Shown here piece by piece: positions 1 to 8,428 of a stretch of DNA of 64,000 bases; position 1 is the first letter of the stretch, and each line of letters opens with the position of its first letter. This DNA is from an uncultured Anaerolineae bacterium. Its GTDB lineage: Bacteria; Chloroflexota; Anaerolineae; Aggregatilineales; Phototrophicaceae. Where the stretch lies: positions 1-64,000 of the forward strand of contig CAKQCB010000007.1 in the NCBI GenBank assembly GCA_934216615.1. The letters run 5' to 3'. A program made the position numbers and the translations under genes. The notes beneath the pieces are model-generated. The model worked only from the letters and a program-made list of their open reading frames with translations. It made no database searches and had not been told where the DNA came from.

Positions 1-590
1 CCATTGGGGCCAGTCACGACGTAGTCCAAGTTGCCACTTGGCCCGCCATTGTTGGTGACGGTAAAGGTTAAGGTGTTGGTGACCACAGAACATTCAGGCA
101 CCACGGTCAGGTCTGCGTAATTGTTACAAACAACTGTCGTTTGTGTGCTGACATTGCCAAGACCGGTGATTGTGACTGTATACGTTCCCGGAGGCGTACT
201 ACCCAAGTCAATCACTCCACTTGTGCCACCCGTGGGGATGGAAGGAATGTTGCCTGTTTGTGAGTAGTTGTTCGGCCCAGTCACTGTGTAGGTCAAAGGC
301 CCGCTTGGCCCGCCATTGTTGGTGACGGTGAAGGTCAAGGTATTACTGACCACAGCACATTCTGCAATCACTGAAATATCTGGATATTGATTACAGACAA
401 CCGTGGTTTGGGCTGTGACGGCACCACCCGTGCTTGTGTCAACAATTTCTACCGTGTAAGTTCCCGGCGCGACACTACCCAAGTCAATCACTCCGCTTGT
501 GCCACCCGTGGGGATGGAAGGAATGTTGCCTGTTTGTGAGTAGTTGTTCGGCCCAGTCACTGTATAGGTCAAAGGCCCACTTGCTGTCGA
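1..590 (-). repeat. Tandem ~270-bp repeats encoding beta-sandwich domains
   Basis: Near-identical blocks recur at spacings of 267-276 bases. The block beginning cccaagtcaatcactcc is at 202 and again at 478, and the block ttggcccgccattgttgg is at 38 and again at 305. Both spacings are multiples of three, so frame is kept. Identity between copies is very high in places, pointing to recent duplication or gene conversion inside the surface-protein gene. Confidence 0.85.
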
Positions 591-3563
591 ACTATTGCTG
601 ACAGTGAACGTCAACGTATTGGTTGCCACAGAACATTCTGCCGACACGCTCAATTGAGCTGAAGGTGTAGGCGTGAATGTGGGCGTATTCGTTGGCGTGT
701 TGCTGGGCGTAAATGTTGACGTTGGCGTGTTCGTTGGCGTGTTGCTGGGCGTAAATGTTGACGTTGGCGTGTTCGTCGGCGTGTTGCTGGGCGTAAACGT
801 TGACGTTGGCGTGTTCGTCGGCGTGTTGCTCGGCGTAAACGTCGATGTAGGCGTATTCGTCGGTGTGTTGCTCGGCGTATACGTATTTGTCGGCGTATTG
901 CTTGGCGTAAACGTTGACGTTGGCGTGTTCGTCGGTGTGTTGCTGGGTGTATTGGTTGGTGTATTGCTGGGTGTCACCGTAAATGTTGGCGTATTTGTCG
1001 GGGTTGCTGTTGGACGAGGAATACATCCAGCATCCGACTCAAACGTAATCGTTCGTGAACCGCCCACTACGGACACGGAGTAAGAACCATAAACCAACGC
1101 ATTCGGGGCTAAGTTAGGAATGAGTACGCTATTACCCGTGCCTAATTGGAATGACACAGGCCCGTCAAGCGGTTGCCCTAACTCATCAATATAGTATTCA
1201 CCCGCAGTGGGCATGGGGCCACCCGTATTTATCAAGCTGAAGGTCGCGCTATCAGTCCCATTACACGTGATCGATACCTGAATACTTGGCGGTGGAACCG
1301 TCGTTGGGGTGAAGGTTGGCGTATACGTTGGTGTATTCGTGTTCGACGGCGTGAACGTAGGTGTACTCGTTGCCGTAGAGGTTGGCGTATACGTAGACGT
1401 CGGTGTATTTGACGGTGTCCGCGTTGGGGTATTCGTTGGGGTATTGCTCGGCGTCCGTGTTGGGGTACGGGTCGGCGTATTGCTTGCCGTGAACGTATTT
1501 GTTGGCGTATACGTGCTGGTTGCTGTTGGAGCCACGCAGCTTGTTATAGCCACAACCGAACTTAATGCGGGGTTAAAGACCGTATTGGGTGGCAAGTTTT
1601 GGCTTTCAAACCGAATACGCCAATCCACTCCATAGAATTGCCCAACATTAGTGTTGATCTGTTTGGTCTGATTATTGATCGGACTCAAACTGCCGTTGTT
1701 CACATATTGCCAATAACTATTATTGGCCCAACGTTCAATCACATAGAATACTTGCCACACACCTGTAACTGGTGTACCTGAATGCGTCACGCTCCAAGTG
1801 ATATTCCCTGTCGAATCGCACACGCCACTTGCAGACAAAACAATGGGCGGCAAATTCGTTGGGGTGTTCGTGGGCGTGCGTGTTGGGGTACGCGTTGCAG
1901 TATTACTTGGTGTGAACGTAATCGTCGGCGTGTTGCTCGGCGTACGTGTAAACGTCGGCGTGCGCGTCGGGGTACGTGTTGGCGTATTGCTTGGCGTGAA
2001 GGTATTCGTCGCCGTGCCCGTCGCCGTAGGCGTGGGCGTAATGCTTGGCGTATTCGTCGCCGTTGGCGTGTTGCTCGGCGTACGTGTAAACGTCGGCGTA
2101 CGCGTTGGGGTACGTGTTGGCGTATTGCTTGCCGTGAACGTATTTGTCGGCGTAAACGTGTTACTTGGAGTCGATGTCGCTGTAGGCGTATTACTCGGCG
2201 TAAACGTATTCGTCGGCGTATTGCTCGGCGTATTGCTCGGCGTATTGCTCGGCGTGAATGTATTCGTTGGGGTATTGCTGGGCGTAAACGTTGGCGTGAT
2301 GCTTGCCGTAAACGTCGCCGTTGGGGTGTTGCTCGGCGTACGTGTAAACGTTGGCGTGCGCGTCGGTGTACGCGTTGGCGTGTTGCTCGGCGTGAATGTG
2401 TTGGTTGGAGTATTTGACGGTGTGTTCGTTGGGGTATTGCTTGGCGTCAATGTATTGGTAGGTGTCGGGCTAGGTTGAATACAGGTTTGATACTGCTGAG
2501 CCTGTGAATCAAATTCGCCAACCGGCGTATTAGTAAATTGACGGTATTGGACACGCAAACCAGAACTGCCAACTCCAATCAGAACAAAATCCTGTGTCTG
2601 GCCTGCAGTTAAAAATATAGGTTGGGGAGCGCCAGTTACGCCGCCGTTACGGACGGTGACTTGGCCGTTCTCAAACATATCCCCACCATTATTTCGAACT
2701 GTGAAAAGCACTGAATTGTCGTCCGGCACAAAACATTGGCTAATAATTTCCAGAGAAGGAGGATCGCCCGGCGCTAAACCTAGCGGACTTACGGGCATTT
2801 CATCGGTAGTTTCTGGAAGACTGCCACGCCCAAAATTTTCTGTTGTTGGCGTCAGTGTCGGTAACTCAGCGGGTATTTCAGTTGCAGGTTCGTCTGTCGG
2901 TGGTACCTCTGTTGGAGGTACGTCTGTTGGTGGAATATCTGTCGGTGGTACTTCTGTTGGAGGAACCGCTGTCGGTGGCTCTGGTGTCGGCAAACACCCC
3001 CCTAAAGCAGGGTCACCCGCTTCATTCGGGCACATGTCAACATCATCGGTTAAACCATCCCCATCGCTATCGGGGACAGGTGTTGGTAAACACCCGCCTA
3101 AAGCAGGATCACCCGCTTCGTTCGGGCACATATCAACATCATCGGTTAAACCATCCCCGTCACTATCGGGAATACAACCATCTACGGTACCGGGCGCAGA
3201 AATATCTGGACATATGTCAAGATAATTAGGAACACCATCTCCATCATCATCTAAACATCCGTCTAATGTACCGGGCGCAGGTTCATTTGGGCACAAATCT
3301 AGATCATCTGTGATTCCATCACCATCGCTATCGGGCGGAGGTGCTTCTGGGCATCCCCCCGGCCCAGCTTCTGCAGGACACGGGTCCGAACTATCGGGAA
3401 TCCCGTCCCCATCTGTGTCAGGGTCTTGAGCAATTTGTTGGTTAACCGCTGTACCAGACAAATTCGTCCCACCCTGAGACAACAGAATAGCCCCGACGAC
3501 TAAAACGACGAGGGCTGCGGCGGCGACAATCACAATTTGCCTATTTCTTTTTCCGCTTTGCAT
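1..3563 (-). CDS. Giant cell-surface protein with TSP3 calcium repeats, Thr-Pro linkers and beta-sandwich repeats (C-terminus beyond window)
   Basis: One frame stays open from the ATG at 3563 to base 1, at least 1187 codons; the C-terminus is outside the window. AGGAG lies 10 bases before the start. A short basic N-terminus is followed by one hydrophobic segment (residues 9-30), so the protein is exported or anchored by its N-terminus. Next come five thrombospondin type 3-like repeats with DxDGDG calcium motifs and paired Cys (about residues 48-190), a Pro-Thr rich segment, a folded block near 2480-2800, and three long linkers built from TPTNT, TPSNT and TPTRT units (about 1852-2470, 1300-1532 and 667-1013) that separate globular blocks. 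Bases 1-660 encode three copies of a roughly 90-residue beta-sandwich repeat with motifs [12 protein letters not shown] and [10 protein letters not shown]. The order suggests rigid, possibly O-glycosylated stalks carrying adhesion modules; the role is inferred. Confidence 0.85.
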   Translation of the reverse strand, partial: MQSGKRNRQIVIVAAAALVVLVVGAILLSQGGTNLSGTAVNQQIAQDPDTDGDGIPDSSDPCPAEAGPGGCPEAPPPDSDGDGITDDLDLCPNEPAPGTLDGCLDDDGDGVPNYLDICPDISAPGTVDGCIPDSDGDGLTDDVDMCPNEAGDPALGGCLPTPVPDSDGDGLTDDVDMCPNEAGDPALGGCLPTPEPPTAVPPTEVPPTDIPPTDVPPTEVPPTDEPATEIPAELPTLTPTTENFGRGSLPETTDEMPVSPLGLAPGDPPSLEIISQCFVPDDNSVLFTVRNNGGDMFENGQVTVRNGGVTGAPQPIFLTAGQTQDFVLIGVGSSGLRVQYRQFTNTPVGEFDSQAQQYQTCIQPSPTPTNTLTPSNTPTNTPSNTPTNTFTPSNTPTRTPTRTPTFTRTPSNTPTATFTASITPTFTPSNTPTNTFTPSNTPSNTPSNTPTNTFTPSNTPTATSTPSNTFTPTNTFTASNTPTRTPTRTPTFTRTPSNTPTATNTPSITPTPTATGTATNTFTPSNTPTRTPTRTPTFTRTPSNTPTITFTPSNTATRTPTRTPTNTPTNLPPIVLSASGVCDSTGNITWSVTHSGTPVTGVWQVFYVIERWANNSYWQYVNNGSLSPINNQTKQINTNVGQFYGVDWRIRFESQNLPPNTVFNPALSSVVAITSCVAPTATSTYTPTNTFTASNTPTRTPTRTPSNTPTNTPTRTPSNTPTSTYTPTSTATSTPTFTPSNTNTPTYTPTFTPTTVPPPSIQVSITCNGTDSATFSLINTGGPMPTAGEYYIDELGQPLDGPVSFQLGTGNSVLIPNLAPNALVYGSYSVSVVGGSRTITFESDAGCIPRPTATPTNTPTFTVTPSNTPTNTPSNTPTNTPTSTFTPSNTPTNTYTPSNTPTNTPTSTFTPSNTPTNTPTSTFTPSNTPTNTPTSTFTPSNTPTNTPTSTFTPSNTPTNTPTFTPTPSAQLSVSAECSVATNTLTFTVSNSSTASGPLTYTVTGPNNYSQTGNIPSIPTGGTSGVIDLGSVAPGTYTVEIVDTSTGGAVTAQTTVVCNQYPDISVIAECAVVSNTLTFTVTNNGGPSGPLTYTVTGPNNYSQTGNIPSIPTGGTSGVIDLGSTPPGTYTVTITGLGNVSTQTTVVCNNYADLTVVPECSVVTNTLTFTVTNNGGPSGNLDYVVTGPN
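1852..2470 (-). repeat. Thr-Pro coding minisatellite (longest of three)
   Basis: Degenerate short repeats code for TPSNTPTNT / TPTRTPT on the minus strand. Two shorter arrays with the same units lie at about 667-1013 and 1300-1532 in the same gene. The opposite strand and the other minus frame are also open here, giving artificial VGV-rich and histidine-rich ORFs. Confidence 0.85.
2990..3180 (-). repeat. Direct repeat of 96 bp encoding duplicated TSP3 units
   Basis: The block starting cctaaagcagg at 3001 recurs at 3097 with few changes. It codes for two almost identical TSP3-like units ([14 protein letters not shown] followed by [12 protein letters not shown]). The spacing of 96 bases keeps frame. 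Confidence 0.8.
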
Positions 3564-3674
3564 CTTGTGATTTCTCCTACTTCACAATAAATAATAAACA
3601 CATCAAATTCACCTGACGTGGGAGAGCTATGAAATGGCACTCTCCTAAACCGCACATCGCTATCAACTTATAGG

Positions 3675-4319
3675 TTATCTCCTTCCGCTGGTGGCATTTG
3701 CGATCAACGATTGGCAAGCCAAACGTTGCCAGTACAAATCATCATCTTTAGGCAGTTCTAACGCAGTCCATGAAGACGGCATATTCGCTGCTTGCGACGA
3801 TGGTATCTGGTAATACATATAAAGTGCGTAGCCGTTCACGTTATAGGGGTTTTCATCAATGCCGAGGCATGCTGAAAAATCACCGTCAGAGGTAGACGTA
3901 AACAGCGGAGATGGGCGATCTGCTTGTGCGATTTCTGGAAGTTCGACCGCAGGCATGTTCGGAAGCGCTCGTTCAAAGGTGGGGTCTACGCCTGTCAACG
4001 CGGCGTATGAGCGCGCAAGGATATAATCCATGTCGGGTTGGGTTTCGCGTATTGTTTCAGAGAAAGTTTCGGTGGTGGTGAGGGTGTTCAGGCGTTCCAT
4101 AGCGGTAGCAATTATTTCGTCTTCTGTGGGGTACAATTCAGTGAGCCACTGCTCGGTTGTATCCATGTCTACGAGATAATATGCTGGGGTTGACCCGGGA
4201 ACTAAACCGGCGGTGCCAAACAAACTTAAGCGTAATTCTGGACTCGATAGCAAAATAAAACTGACCACGAGACCTGTGACAAGCCCGCCGACTAAAAATG
4301 CAATTTCTCTACTTTTCAT
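3675..4319 (-). CDS. Membrane-anchored protein of unknown function
   Basis: 214 residues starting MKSREIAFLV, with GGAG before the ATG. One hydrophobic segment (about residues 7-27) anchors or exports it; the rest is acidic, rich in Thr and Glu, and has two Cys. I recognise no family. It lies 111 bases upstream of the giant surface protein on the same strand, so the two could be cotranscribed and share an envelope role, but that rests only on position. Confidence 0.7.
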   Translation of the reverse strand: MKSREIAFLVGGLVTGLVVSFILLSSPELRLSLFGTAGLVPGSTPAYYLVDMDTTEQWLTELYPTEDEIIATAMERLNTLTTTETFSETIRETQPDMDYILARSYAALTGVDPTFERALPNMPAVELPEIAQADRPSPLFTSTSDGDFSACLGIDENPYNVNGYALYMYYQIPSSQAANMPSSWTALELPKDDDLYWQRLACQSLIANATSGRR

Positions 4320-4820
4320 TATCGCTCTCCACTTCGGTAACCCTTAGTGTGTATTCATCATATTGAAATATGTTGTAATAGTCGCGCGTTTAACCTAAAA
4401 AGGGTCGATTTTTTTACGTTATTCACAAAACTGATTCAAATTCGCTCAAATTCCTTTTTATCCCCTCGCTTTATTTCAAGAAATATTAAAACCGAATATT
4501 AAAATTCAGGTTTTATGCAGCTCATGATCCATAATTAGATAACAAGTGGCCTCATTGCGCAATAAATTCCATGCACTTCCTATGTACCAGTCAACCAAGA
4601 TGCAAGGTTCATACGTGAATGAAGGATGATATGTAAGAATTCACAAATATAATGAACTGACTGCCAACCTATTCATGGCTCAATCTTCATGAGTAGCGAC
4701 ACACTCCCTCTTAACCAGAGGGGTGAAGGGGATATCAATAAAAAAAGTGGAAGAATCAGAACGGGGTATTCTTTTGTTAAGAGAGAACCATCTAAGGTTT
4801 ATTTTTTCATACCATATATC
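4320..4820. other. Intergenic region, no gene recognised
   Basis: About 500 AT-rich bases. A 74-codon plus-strand ORF (4689-4913) runs into the end of the cyclic-nucleotide-binding gene and lacks a clear ribosome site, so I do not call it. CCCTC and GAGGG arms around 4704-4723 could form a small hairpin downstream of the minus-strand operon. No RNA gene was seen. Confidence 0.5.
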
Positions 4821-5402
4821 TTACTTTGGAGTTTGATCCCATTCCTGAACTTGTTTGACCATGCCAAGGAAGGTACTAATCAGCCCGCTGATTTCGTCCG
4901 AGTCTCCATCTAGTAGAATTTCATGAATCGCGCGTTCATATTCTTTGCTGGATAAAAGCTGGACCGCTTCAGCGACATGCTCAAGAAAATTGGTCGTGTA
5001 GCGAATCCGCTCGGCGAGACTGCGCATCATCTCGACGCCCAAGATAGGCCGTTCATTGAGGAACTTCACAAATTTACTGCGTTCCAATATCCAAACTTCG
5101 AGCGCGTCCACGGCATCCGCAAAAGCTGAGCGAGGTTGACCATCTAAAATCGAAAATTCCCCGACCAACTGGCCTTTGCCATAATGCCGAAATGTGATTT
5201 CGTGGCCTTGAGTGTCGCGCATGAAAACACGAATCTGCCCAGAGCGTATGAGATACATCGAATCACCCGGGTCACCTTTTGAAAAAAGCAGCGTCGAAGG
5301 CTCAAACTGTTTGATCTCCATCGTCTTTGCCAACGCTTCTAAATCGGCAAGATCGACAGAGCGAAACAGCGGGAAATCTTTTAATTCTTCAGCAAGACTC
5401 AT
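4821..5402 (-). CDS. Cyclic-nucleotide-binding domain protein
   Basis: 193 residues. Residues 10-125 form a CRP/PKA-type cyclic-nucleotide-binding domain. The phosphate-binding cassette is clear: GEFSILDGQPRSA with Glu82 and Arg91, the residues that normally contact the ribose and phosphate. No helix-turn-helix follows; the C-terminal 60 residues are acidic and helical, so this is a sensor or adaptor rather than a CRP-type repressor. It lies 28 bases after the PrsW-cNMP gene, and its domain closely resembles the C-terminal part of that protein (shared DGQPRSA and the ERxRYTT motif), suggesting duplication. A role as a second cAMP/cGMP receptor in the same pathway is inferred. Confidence 0.88.
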   Translation of the reverse strand: MSLAEELKDFPLFRSVDLADLEALAKTMEIKQFEPSTLLFSKGDPGDSMYLIRSGQIRVFMRDTQGHEITFRHYGKGQLVGEFSILDGQPRSAFADAVDALEVWILERSKFVKFLNERPILGVEMMRSLAERIRYTTNFLEHVAEAVQLLSSKEYERAIHEILLDGDSDEISGLISTFLGMVKQVQEWDQTPK

Positions 5403-5430
5403 TCACACAGCCCTTTTATGTGCATCATCG

Positions 5431-7197
5431 CTACGCTTTATCTGAAACAGAATCCTGCCCTTGCAATGTCGTGGCGAATCTTGCAAAGGCATGATCTAAC
5501 GTCACTTTCACATCAGAAGACAGTTCCGTGTTCTCTGTCGGTTTCGCAGTGACGGACTGGGCAGAACGTTGCGAAATTTCAGCAAAGCGTCCTTCAGCAA
5601 TTTGCCGTGCCGTGTTGATGCTATCCTCAACGGCGGATGTCGTGTATCGAGCGCGTTCAGCCAGCACTGCCAAGACAGCCAAGATCACCTGTGGACGACT
5701 TTGGATGAAAATCTTAAACATTTGCCGACGCAAAACCAACGCGACCAAATCCCCTTGAGCGCGGGCGCGGGCAGACCGAGGTTGACCATCTAGAACCGCA
5801 AAGTCACCGACCACTTGCCCTCGTTCAAAAACACGTAACTTTTTCTCGCGCCCCAGATCATCAACGGAATAAATAGCGATTCGCCCATCTTCAATGAGAT
5901 ACATCGCGTCACCCTCATCGCCCTGATCAAAAAGCTGTTCCTGATCAGAAAAGCGTGTGACTTCAATCGCCCGTCCTAAATTCTCTAGGTCAGCGAGAGA
6001 TACATTTTTGAAGATTTCGATGTGATGCAGACGTTCGGCCATCTCGCTCAACTGCGCCGCACTCAGCGAAGACGCAAGCCCCGATGTACGCATAAACACA
6101 TCAAAGGTGTGCACCATCGTCGGGTCACTGGATGAAAATTCTTCCAGAAGCCAGTTCCACATGCTTTCATCTTGGGTGGGGAATACCGTCTGTAAATAAC
6201 TCATCACAGTACGGTTGAGTTGTTTGCGAATCGCCTGAAATTCTATTTTTCGCTCTGTAATTTCAGCCGTCCACGCCTCTTGCAAGCGGTCGCTGATATT
6301 AGGGTTTTCCAAATTGTTCTGCAAAATGCCGATGTTGGCTTGTGTGAGCAAAAGTTTACGGATCAGTTCGATATTTTCGTCACCTAGCGAACGCTCCAAA
6401 TGATCCCAAATTTGATCTTTACTGCCTTCACCGAGGCTTTGAATCGCGATGCGCTCACCGTCAGAGACATCACTTTTTTGATTGAGCGATTGGGTGAAGC
6501 GTTGTTTTTCCTGTTTCAGCCCAAGGTTGATTTGAAGGCCGATAAACGCAGCGCCCCCTAAACCAAACAAAATCGCCACTAACAATAAAGCGGGGCCTGT
6601 CAGCGTATTCACGATGTTGTTATAGAGGATGTGTGCCAAAATCGCCAAGGCGATCCCAGCGAGAGGCAGTATCACACTCCCCCCCTGCTGACGGCGTAAG
6701 CGACCTAAAGAAATGCCGACGACACCGCTTGCCATCGCGTGCATCAACGAAGTGGACAACACACGGCTCACCGCCAATGAAAGCGCCGCTGTTCCACTGT
6801 TGGCAATATAGAAGTAGTTCTCCATCACAGCAAAGCCAATTCCGACAGAAAAGCCATAGATCGCGCCGTCCACAAAATAACGGAACGATGGACGTCTGAA
6901 GATGTAAATCAGAATGACGGCTTTGAGAACTTCTTCAATAATCGGAGCGACAAAGCGCACAATCGTCTGGTAACCTTCGCTGTTCGTCAAACCTAAATCG
7001 ACCAAAAGCTGCAACGCTTGGTTATTCACGATATAGGCGATACCAAACGCACCGAACAGCCCCCAAAGTGCGCAGGTAATCACGGTATCCCACTTGGAAG
7101 TACCAAAAAGGTCTAAAGCGCGGATGGCTAAGAATGCGATGACCGGAATAACAATAGCAACCAAATAAGCAATGAGTGTTGGTAGATTGATCGACAT
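5431..7197 (-). CDS. PrsW-family intramembrane protease fused to a cyclic-nucleotide-binding domain
   Basis: 588 residues. Residues 1-225 are polytopic and carry the PrsW/CAAX-protease-like motifs: EExxK (Glu88, Glu89, Lys92), a Glu in GFAVMEN (Glu126), His153 in LMHAMASG and His189 in LAHILYN. Residues 230-385 are a hydrophilic, mostly helical linker. Residues 390-515 are a cyclic-nucleotide-binding domain with cassette GDFAVLDGQPRSA and Arg474; the usual Glu is Asp465. Known PrsW enzymes (Bacillus subtilis) make the first cut in the anti-sigma factor RsiW. Here the gene follows an ECF sigma / membrane-protein pair on the same strand, so the likely substrate is the 144-residue neighbour and the likely signal a cyclic nucleotide; both points are inference. 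It has its own promoter at 7236-7264 and lies after a terminator. Confidence 0.88.
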   Translation of the reverse strand: MSINLPTLIAYLVAIVIPVIAFLAIRALDLFGTSKWDTVITCALWGLFGAFGIAYIVNNQALQLLVDLGLTNSEGYQTIVRFVAPIIEEVLKAVILIYIFRRPSFRYFVDGAIYGFSVGIGFAVMENYFYIANSGTAALSLAVSRVLSTSLMHAMASGVVGISLGRLRRQQGGSVILPLAGIALAILAHILYNNIVNTLTGPALLLVAILFGLGGAAFIGLQINLGLKQEKQRFTQSLNQKSDVSDGERIAIQSLGEGSKDQIWDHLERSLGDENIELIRKLLLTQANIGILQNNLENPNISDRLQEAWTAEITERKIEFQAIRKQLNRTVMSYLQTVFPTQDESMWNWLLEEFSSSDPTMVHTFDVFMRTSGLASSLSAAQLSEMAERLHHIEIFKNVSLADLENLGRAIEVTRFSDQEQLFDQGDEGDAMYLIEDGRIAIYSVDDLGREKKLRVFERGQVVGDFAVLDGQPRSARARAQGDLVALVLRRQMFKIFIQSRPQVILAVLAVLAERARYTTSAVEDSINTARQIAEGRFAEISQRSAQSVTAKPTENTELSSDVKVTLDHAFARFATTLQGQDSVSDKA

Positions 7198-7235
7198 AAA
7201 ATCCCGAAATCGAACAGCATCAATAGAGAAGTCAC

Positions 7236-7264
7236 ATTATGTACAAAAAACACAGGGTTAACAA
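7236..7264 (-). promoter_or_regulatory. Predicted sigma70-type promoter of the PrsW-cNMP gene
   Basis: On the minus strand TTGTTA (7264-7259) is followed by 17 bases and CATAAT (7241-7236), about 40 bases before the ATG. It lies just past the sigma/anti-sigma terminator, so the protease can be expressed apart from them. Confidence 0.5.
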
Positions 7265-7310
7265 AAACAAACGCACCCAAGCTTCTGAGAAACTTAGGTG
7301 CATTTTATAA
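7262..7310 (-). terminator. Rho-independent terminator of the sigma/anti-sigma pair
   Basis: On the minus strand GCACCTAAG pairs with CTTGGGTGC (one wobble) around a short loop, followed by GTTTGTTTTTGTT. It lies about 25 bases past the stop of the 144-residue gene. Confidence 0.65.
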
Positions 7311-7330
7311 GTTTTGTTTCTCTTTAGGAT

Positions 7331-7765
7331 TTATCCGCGGCGCCAGACCGCCACAATAATTGCAGTCACAATGACGATGGTCACGATGAGCACGACGGGT
7401 ATCACCCATATTGCCCCCTCAGCAGTGCCTAATAAATTAGGCTCTGTTTCATAAGTTAATAAGAACAGTACCGACGCAGCAACTAAGATCACCGCAGCAG
7501 CGCTCGCTAACATTATGAAGGGGCTTTTTCTAAACCTGCTTCTGCGAACCGTTCGTTTATTGAATTCAAACTCAAGGCGTTCGCGCAAACGTTCATCAAA
7601 TGCGGGAGGCAAAGACTCACTCGGGCGAATCAAATTATTCAATTGTTGTACAACAGAAACTAAGTCATCCATCTCCTCATGCGGAGTGAACCCTGCCGAT
7701 TGATTTTTCAGGACAGTGTCTGTCATCTTGGCTAACTCATCGTCTAATTGTTCATTACGATCCAT
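7331..7765 (-). CDS. Putative membrane anti-sigma factor (two C-terminal TM helices)
   Basis: 144 residues. The first 80 are hydrophilic and helical and would face the cytoplasm. Two hydrophobic helices follow (about 84-108 and 118-141) with only about ten residues between them, ending in WRRG. There is no Cys at all, so the zinc anti-sigma (HxxxCxxC) motif is absent and the assignment rests on context. The gene starts one base after the stop of an ECF sigma factor, the usual arrangement of a sigma and its inhibitor. The short periplasmic hairpin would leave little for a site-1 protease to sense, which fits control by an intramembrane protease; that is inference. Confidence 0.65.
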   Translation of the reverse strand: MDRNEQLDDELAKMTDTVLKNQSAGFTPHEEMDDLVSVVQQLNNLIRPSESLPPAFDERLRERLEFEFNKRTVRRSRFRKSPFIMLASAAAVILVAASVLFLLTYETEPNLLGTAEGAIWVIPVVLIVTIVIVTAIIVAVWRRG

Positions 7766-7766
7766 G

Positions 7767-8315
7767 CTAGCTGTCTACCTCATCCATGTTGTCGCGGATC
7801 GCCTGTATCGCTCTTCTATATAACGATTTGACCGCTTCTAATGATTGCCCACGTTGTTCTGCGATTTCGGCAAATGAAAGGCCGTCGGCAAACCGTTGAA
7901 GAACAATTTCCTGATAATGATCAGGAACATTCGCTAAGGCCACTTGTAAGATAATGCGCTGATCATTCGCCTGAATATCCGTATCGTCTGGAATGTCGCG
8001 CATCCCATCTTCCCCATCATCTAAAGATTGATTCGGAATCGAACGGTTGCGTCGGCGATAAAAGTCAGCAATTTGCCTATTCACAATGGTATAAAGCCAT
8101 GTGTTGAACTTCGACCGTTGTTCATAGGAATCTAAAGACCTTACTAAGGCGATAAAAACATCTTGAGTCACATCCTCAACATCTTGAGGAGGCACTTTGC
8201 TTTTCACGCGGTTATAAACACGCTTTAGATATCGATCATAAAGCGCGTAAAACGCGTCACGATCACCCAATTGAGCCTTCCTCGCCAGCAACTCATCACT
8301 CGTATAACCAAACAT
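7767..8315 (-). CDS. ECF-type RNA polymerase sigma factor
   Basis: 182 residues, the usual ECF size. Region 2 covers about residues 12-92, with DVEDVTQDVFIAL and the downstream NTWLYTIVNRQIADFYRR stretch. Region 4 covers about 125-175, with the helix-turn-helix FAEIAEQRGQSLEAVKSLY. An acidic linker (SLDDGEDGMRDIPDDTD) joins them. AAGGT lies five bases before the ATG. The stop is one base from the start of the membrane partner, implying translational coupling. The cyclase gene ends 113 bases upstream on the same strand, so the sigma may have its own promoter or be read from further up. Confidence 0.92.
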   Translation of the reverse strand: MFGYTSDELLARKAQLGDRDAFYALYDRYLKRVYNRVKSKVPPQDVEDVTQDVFIALVRSLDSYEQRSKFNTWLYTIVNRQIADFYRRRNRSIPNQSLDDGEDGMRDIPDDTDIQANDQRIILQVALANVPDHYQEIVLQRFADGLSFAEIAEQRGQSLEAVKSLYRRAIQAIRDNMDEVDS

Positions 8316-8428
8316 TGATTACCTTACATATTAGGTTAGTCGCAAAAAACCGTATAGAAGTGCCGAACCTTCATAAATTAATCATAAATCTATAAAAAGT
8401 CGAAAATTGCTTTGCTGAGGATGGGGAT

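Noticed and set aside
667..2470. Possible CRISPR-like array because of short regular repeats
   Set aside because: The units are degenerate, without unique spacers of constant length, and keep a continuous coding frame.
592..2478. Several ORFs with VGV-rich, [12 protein letters not shown] or Arg-rich products across the Thr-Pro repeats
   Set aside because: They are other-frame or antisense readings of the Thr-Pro minisatellites in the giant minus-strand gene. Their odd composition follows from the repeat codons.
4689..4913. 74-codon plus-strand ORF
   Set aside because: It overlaps the 3-prime end of the cNMP gene on the other strand, lacks a ribosome site and resembles no protein I know.
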